Assembly: GCF_905147365.1 (NCBI RefSeq)
Contig: NC_056419.1
Span: 6,021,501-6,085,500, forward strand
Length of the DNA: 64,000 nt
Direction: 5' to 3'
DNA from: Aricia agestis
Lineage: Eukaryota > Arthropoda > Insecta > Lepidoptera > Lycaenidae
The position numbers were made by a program, and so were the translations under genes. Below, one piece after another: positions 57,601 to 64,000 of the stretch; position 1 is the stretch's first letter, and the number at the start of each line of letters is the position of its first letter. Under the pieces are notes generated by a model. That model was given only the letters and a program-made list of their open reading frames with translations. It ran no database searches and was not told the origin of the DNA.

Positions 57601-58501
57601 GTGCTAGGTACATAATTAAAAAAAATAAAAGGTAAGTACTGGATAATTTTAAATTACGTGTACTTAATGGTAGAAAATCCGCTCCGTTTAAAATATTTTT
57701 AGATACCTAAAATAACAAGAGAAATTATAATGCTTCACATAAGAAACTAAAACATATTAAAATTCAACTACAAGATTAGAGCTCCAGGGAGCAAGCGAAA
57801 TAATAAAATAAAACGTGGCATAATTTGAACGTTGTTCTAGCATGTTATTCATAATAGCTACGCTTATCACGTAATTAACTTATAAATATTACAAAACATC
57901 TAATTTCTGCATACAAGTTTTGCAGCTAATTTTAAAATATTCCCAGCAGGCACCGTTAAGAAACACTATCTCTATTACACTTTACAACTCTCTCTGCTCC
58001 TTTTATTTTCTTTTATAATATTTTCGCTTCATTTTATTTTGTAAAATTGTTATATTTGTAAAATAGATCTTTAACTCCTACTTGATTTCAAAGATGACAA
58101 ATAAATGTTATTCCTATTTTGTTACTTTATTACAGATTCAACACAAATAAAATACGTTTTTTTAAATTATGTTTATGATTTATATTAGAACAAGTAAACA
58201 GCTAGCTAGCTATAGTAACTTTTTACCTATAAGCTTACAAAGTAGGTAGTAGGGTACCTAAGCTAACTGATCCATTAGGATAATAATTAGGCACATTTCA
58301 GGATAATCAACTAATGCCTGGTTTAGAACAATTGTCTGTTTAGAACAATTGCAGCTGGTTTGTCGATAGACTGATACTAGGAGATAATTTGGAATTTGAA
58401 ACTATTGTTGAAGCTAACAACAGTGTGATTTTGATGATACCTAATTATATTAATGAGGTAAGTAATGTATTGATCTAACTACTAAGAGATAAAAAAGTAT
58501 A
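57601..58501. other. AT-rich stretch, unassigned
   Basis: GTTTAGAACAATTG is repeated at 58320 and 58339. Nothing else was seen. Confidence 0.45.
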
Positions 58502-58815
58502 TCTTATATATAAAATTCTCGTGTCACAATGTTAGGCTGCGTACTCCTCCGAAACGGCTTTACTGATTTTAACCAAATTTTATATGCATACTCAGTGGGT
58601 CTGAGAATCGGCTACTGGGTACTTATTATATTGATAAGTGCATTTGTTGAATAAAAAATAGTAAATTATTACAACTCGAGACTGACGGCGATCATTGTTT
58701 GTGCGACGGGATAGCGATGGACGTTGCCATGGTGACATACTTGTTTAGTCACTTCACTAAAATAATACGGGCGAAATACTTTATATGGCAAAGAAACGTT
58801 TGCCGGGACAGCTAG
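58502..58815 (+). mobile_element. Helitron-type element, complete ends
   Basis: It starts A|TCTTATATATAAAATTC and ends CCGGGACAGCTAG|T, the Helitron A/T insertion rule. It matches the minus-strand copy at 11109-11430 throughout. Non-coding. Confidence 0.8.
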
Positions 58816-60161
58816 TTATAAATAAAATTTTCATCAAGCAAACAGATTAATAATTTTGTAGCTATGAAATGAGAAGACCAACAATCTTTTGAATTTATGA
58901 ATGGCAATAAAAAAGTTAAAACTAGAAGACTACGGTTAGCGAAGGTTAAAATATAAATAAACTTTACGATTTAATATGAATAAGAATTTAATATTACAAG
59001 GAAGCCGTACTTTCTAAAACGAGACAATATAGAATTATAGAGACGGCTGTTGAAGGTACATATTTTTGAAATAATAGTTTCTTAGAAGCTGTCTATAAAG
59101 CTGGAGAGCATTGCCGTATTAAACAGCCAGCGAGTCCCGCTGAGTCCAGTATAATTTCCTTGCACGGAGCCATGCGGCGAATGCATGAAGAGATACACAT
59201 CTTTTTATCATAAAAAGAGAATAAAATGCGACAAAATGCATTCTACGGCATCGATCATTCGGTGACAATTTATAGACACTAGTTAATAGCACCAAAGTTG
59301 TATTGACTTTCAACTGCACTTGAAACAATACTCTTTTTCCAGACTCTACATACATACACATAGAAGTCATTAATCACTACTAACATTCATTTCATCAGTA
59401 AAACCCACAATTTTGTTTTAGGATTTCGATGTGTAAAAAAACTCACGGCACGGTTAGTTAATTTTTCACTAACGAACGTAAGTTTTATATTTCGAACGTT
59501 ACCAAATAAATATTTGCAATAGTTGGGCGCAAGTCGCGCAATTTGTTCCGGAGATTTATGCAACAGTTTTCCTACAATATTGCCTAATAAAAACCTTTAT
59601 ATTTATGAATATGCAAAACTTTATTTTACGGAAAAGTCGGTAATTTTTTTACCAAACAACTAATGACTCTACTTAAAAGTCCGTTCTGCTCAAAATGATT
59701 TTTGCATTTTTAGCACATTTTCTAGTAGATTATTTCAAATATTTTTAAGAGAGAGGTAGTAACTAGTAAACATCATAATATCTTTGAAAGCAAGATGTAG
59801 TAAATATTTATTGTAACCATTACAATCTAACCGAAGTTATGAGTATTATGTACAAGAACACGAGTGGGTGTGGGAACATTGTTTTGCAACGCCTGTAATA
59901 GTTGATTACATTTAATTTCGTCAAAATCATCGATCATAAATATTTGCCTCGGTGAGTCATATCGCCTTCATACTATGCAGTACTTAGTGAATAATTCGTA
60001 GTTCGTACGTAGGATGGGACCTGTTAAATTCTCAAATTCAGATTGTGAACAAAATTCCTACGTATGAGAATCTATTAGCTTCAAAAATAATAATATTCAA
60101 AGACAATCTCATAACTCCATATTATCATTACCTACTAGATATTAATTTAATGTAGTATAAA
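58816..60161. other. 1.3 kb AT-rich, unassigned
   Basis: An 83-codon minus frame at 59119-59370 shows no motif. Confidence 0.45.
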
Positions 60162-60379
60162 TCCATACTAATATTATAAATGCGAAAGTGTGTCTGACTG
60201 TCTGTCTGTTACCTCTTCACGCCCAAACCGCTGAACCGATTTTGATGAAATTAGGGGGATATTTTGAGACCCGAGAATGGAAATAGAATACTTTTTATCC
60301 CGGAAAAATGTACGGTTCCGCCGCGACAAATAAATTTGTCGCGGCGGAACCGTGCAACGGGGTTGCGGGCGTCATCTAG
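60162..60379 (+). mobile_element. Helitron (Lep1-like), complete, with an extra palindrome
   Basis: Starts A|TCCATACTAATATTATAAATG and ends GGGCGTCATCTAG|T, preceded by a GCAACGGGGTTGC hairpin. At 60312-60353 is a perfect 42-bp palindrome (arms ACGGTTCCGCCGCGACAAAT). It duplicates in inverse the ACGGTTCC-GCGCGA block that other copies carry once. Confidence 0.9.
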
Positions 60380-60387
60380 TGCTTTAT

Positions 60388-60467
60388 AAATTTAGCAATA
60401 TTGTTGCTCTACAAATGTAGAGCAACAATATTGCTAAATTTTTAAATATAGAGCATAAATATGCTCT
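60388..60467. repeat. Two AT-rich palindromes beside the Helitron
   Basis: The first has perfect 26-bp arms (60388-60413 and 60416-60441, AAATTTAGCAATATTGTTGC..). The second, TAGAGCATAAATATGCTCTA, follows at about 60448-60467. Confidence 0.85.
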
Positions 60468-63400
60468 AAATTTAAAAATTTAGAAACCAGACAGTAAATT
60501 ACAAATTATAAAAAGCGCAAAAAGCAATAAAAAACATAAAGGTGCATTTTAAAAACAATCGGAAGATAGGAAGTCAGTCAATAAGTTAGCAAAAACAGAG
60601 CCAGATCCTAAATTATCCTTATCTCAATCTGATTTGATGTTTACGATGCCGACAGCTACAATGGTCTGAGCTTCAGCCACAAAAAAAGGTCCGTCCACAT
60701 GTCTCCTACCGTTGACATTTATTTCATCAACAAAAAAGGCTTAAAAATATAAAAACTGTCTCATAATTGGCACAAAAGATGGCATATCGCGAAAAAGATT
60801 GCTCGAACCAAATAGCGCCTTATCTTTTTTAAGATTAATATTTTCATTCTTTTTGTCCTGGACGCTGTGAGCGGCTTATTTTTTATCAGACTCATAGTTT
60901 ACTTTTAACAGGAAAACGAATAGAGTAGCGGATGGACAGTTGAAAGACAGTGTTTTGCTTAATCCCTATTTGATCGTTTTCATGTAAGAACTCGTCTCGT
61001 TTTTATTTATCGACTTTATAACATATTTAAATTAAACCGGTGTGCTTGTGACAAAAAAAAAACAGAATTACAGTAGGTACTACATTTAGTACAAAATACA
61101 CAACTTTTAAAAGCGCTTCTAAGTATTTCATTGTATAAAAATGAACTGTTTCATACTTTTGTTTACTGCAATTAGTAATTAATGGATCCGTCAAAATAAA
61201 AAAAACCTAAAACTTTTAAGTCGACTCCATCATCCTATCCTTAGTTTTTTACATTCTTTTTTGAATAACGAACAACGCCTATAGTGATAGAGTTTGCTAC
61301 CTGGTCGTGGGTGCCTTCAAGACACCGCTCGTGAAATATTGCTACCCAACCCCTGTCACATATTATGAGTCTAAAAAATTTAAAAATATTTGCGAAAGCG
61401 AAACAGAAGATAACGAAACACGCGCGCGCGAGAGAGATGCACAACCGGAGCACAAAGAAGAGCTTTATTAATTGGTTTGATTAAGTTTCAAGGATATTAA
61501 TTTGGTGATTCACGCATTCCGCCAAGGTTCATATTTTCTGATTTTGTACGGTGTCAGTCATGTGATATGAGGAATTCTGCTGTGAATAGAATGTTTACCG
61601 ATTATTGGTCGGGCCCATTGTGTTATGGATATAGAAATATAATTGGAAGCCGTGAACGTCAACACGTTGGGATGAAATAAGAAGGAAGCATTTCCGAAAG
61701 GAAGTTTGTTTTTTAATTCTAATTTATTGCCTTTATATTCAGTTGTATTTACTATATTTTGTTGTAGGAAGTACGCTATTAAAATTTGTTTGGATTTTTA
61801 ATATTTATCGCTTAAGAGCTTACCTGACTCTAAAAATCAAACATCGTCCTTCTCTCTTCACACTCACGCCCGTCTTTCATAAGCCAGGTGAAAAAGGACG
61901 GCGCGGAATCATCGCCGAGTTAGTTTTACTTGAATAAAAGACGAACTATAATGATTATGAAAAAAGTGTTTTGAGCAAATTTAGATTTTATCAATACCTT
62001 TTTAGATATTAAAAAATATTAAAGAAAAGACAGCAAACTTCGAAGATCCAAGCAAAAATGTGTCTAAAACAAGGTTTTTTGTAAAAAAGAAACTATCGAG
62101 CATTTTTTGAGTAATCGTGTTTTCGTCTTGAGCATTTAATCTTTATGAACTGAAGTTACTTGTGTCAAAAAATCAGTTTTCTAGACATTACAGATTTTGA
62201 GATCTAGGTTAATGTATGTAGTCAAGTTAGGGTCATATGGGCTCTTAAGATTTAGGAACCGAATGAAATTTATATAAATTGGAGGTTTCTCACGCTTTTG
62301 CAGATCAAAGCATGAATGTAGATCTTCTCTACCTAAGACCATGCTATGCTTTAATTTGAATTATTGAATGAAGATTGTAATATTACTAAAAACAATGATA
62401 ATTATAATTTCAGTCTTTGTATTCTAATATAAAACTGTACGGCTATACATCATTTTTAAGTTACTCTTTATCACATTGTAAGTCATGAATGTAAAGCATA
62501 AATTCGTGTAATAAAGGTAGCAGGAGTCATAATTATTGGTATATTTTATTAAAATTTATTACCAGCCGATCAAAGCGTCTCGTTAACGGCTTCGACTAAT
62601 AACTATTTGATAGCCAAAATTACCTTCGGCAGTTTCGTCCTACACATGGTACGTTAAACACAGGCTAAGCGAACAGACATTATTCATTTTTGAAGGATGA
62701 CAGATTCTGAGCATTTAGAGGTAACAACCGAGCCTCCATAATACTTTGATCTTTCCAATTAACATCTGAGGATCCTAAAAAACGATGTTATGGAAGTGCA
62801 TTATAATGCGGCTTCTCTACAATGGACTTATGCAAGCAATTACAAACGTGTAGAGTATTCGTCTATGATTGCATATGATCGTCGTCAATTGAGAACACCG
62901 TAGACAGCTGTGCATTTATGGCAAACATGGTTTCCAATCATGGTCCAATTTGAAAAGGGACATAAAGTTATCTTATAGTTTAAGGTTTAAAGCAAGAATA
63001 GTATAGCAATACTTTTCTTTGAATCTAAAATAAATACGTAATATGAGGGTTTAAATTGTATTTATAATCTACTAAATATATCGAAGAGGAAATTATACAA
63101 CTTGTACGTATAAATAGAACAGAAATGGTCATTTTATTAAAATTTCCCGTTGACTTTACTGGTGAAGATACGGTTAATATTATTATGAGACTAAAACACA
63201 TTATGCAGATATAAGTAGCTATCTGAGGTAATATTTGTTATCTCGTAATATTATGTTCCTTATATTATTGGATCATAAGCGTTATATTAAAAGTATATAT
63301 GTATGTATATTATACACGAAAATAGTCTTTTTCACCAGAAACCATGTCTCCGAAGGATTAAACTTTAGAAGAATCGACGGCAATTTCTTCACCTTTTCTG

Positions 63401-64000
63401 GTAATTTTTTTGTCATCAAAATTGACATCATCTATTATCTTTGTTTTTATCGCTTCATAAGTATTAATCTCTTTTGGTACAAAATGATTTAAGTAACGAT
63501 TGATCATTATCTTTGATTGTACCTTTCAAGCTTTTTTCTCCAATCAAGAACACTAAAGCCACAAAAAGAAAAACGGTCGCCTTCATATCTATCTTTTCAT
63601 AGTCAACTTAACTAAAAGGATTAAAATGATATCTTCCGTCGTCTAACAGCCAGTGTGGTCTTTCGACCGTGAATAGAGAATTCTTTGTTACCTTAAGCTT
63701 TTAATACTTTTATTCCATAGTTGCTTTTTAATTTTGGCATTCGAAGTTTAAAAGGGTTTGCTTTTAATCTCACTTTTCTTGAAAGGAGGGCATTAGGAGC
63801 CTTTTGTTATTTCCACGGATTTGCTCACCTGGTGGTAAATTCGTTTGGATTTTAAAATGACGTCAAAAGGTTCCGTCTTAATCTGATTTATGTTTCTTCA
63901 ATATTTCCTTTTCGGGTTACGAGATTCCTAGACAGTAATTGTTAACTTTGGAACAAGGTAAGGACTAAATTACTCCAGTAATTACCAATCCACGGAAAGT
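60468..64000. other. 3.5 kb AT-rich DNA without supported feature
   Basis: Open frames at 61241-61453 (minus), 61743-61937 and 63235-63492 (plus) are low-complexity or unrecognisable. A short CG/GA run lies at about 61421-61437. No terminal repeats or family matches were seen. Confidence 0.5.

Noticed and set aside
61743..61937. Small frame with PGEKGRRG near its end
   Set aside because: The short motif is not enough for a protein call, and the rest is low-complexity AT-rich translation.

Overview
The window is AT-rich eukaryotic intergenic or intronic DNA with no intact protein gene that I can support. Its dispersed repeats point to a moth or butterfly (Lepidoptera). They include Lep1-like non-autonomous Helitrons (5'-TC, hairpin before a CTAG end, cut between A and T), a tRNA-derived SINE, a SINE-like family carrying a G-rich GGGTAGGG block, and many short inverted-repeat elements with TA, TTAA or 8-bp target duplications. 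The organism is inferred from repeat content. No exon of a host gene is convincing.

Layout. 0-5 kb: a short retro-insertion with A-tracts, several hairpin MITEs and the first Helitron scraps. 5-12 kb: TA-type and hAT-type MITEs and three copies of the G-rich SINE-like family. 12.6-18.3 kb: the most structured part, with a MITE that hosts a hAT-like and a TTAA-type element, followed by a head-to-tail array of three TTAA elements sharing their TTAA sites. 20-25.6 kb: Helitrons interrupted by other repeats, a near-perfect 166-bp hairpin, two LINE 3' remnants and a hAT MITE. 26-35.5 kb: Tigger/pogo-like and TTAA MITEs, a perfect 68-bp palindrome, a 422-bp foldback, and a second foldback with identical 56-bp ends inside an older repeat. 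36.2-37.1 kb: an internally deleted mariner with both ends present. 41-45 kb: a patchwork of dispersed repeats and a minus-strand tRNA SINE. 46.5-48.9 kb: a tandem duplication of 1,175 bp with one mismatch seen. 49-58.8 kb: more dispersed repeats, one with an internal duplication, an intact reference copy of the 12.6-kb MITE, and a SINE with a 16-bp target duplication. 60.2 kb: a complete Helitron with extra palindromes. 60.5-64 kb: unremarkable AT-rich DNA.

There is no operon or gene pathway here. The only recognisable protein is the broken mariner transposase at 36.4-37.0 kb, with LINE C-terminal remnants at 23.7 and 24.6 kb. The value of the window is its record of layered insertions, several of which can be ordered in time. 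I did not find evidence for a new functional system.
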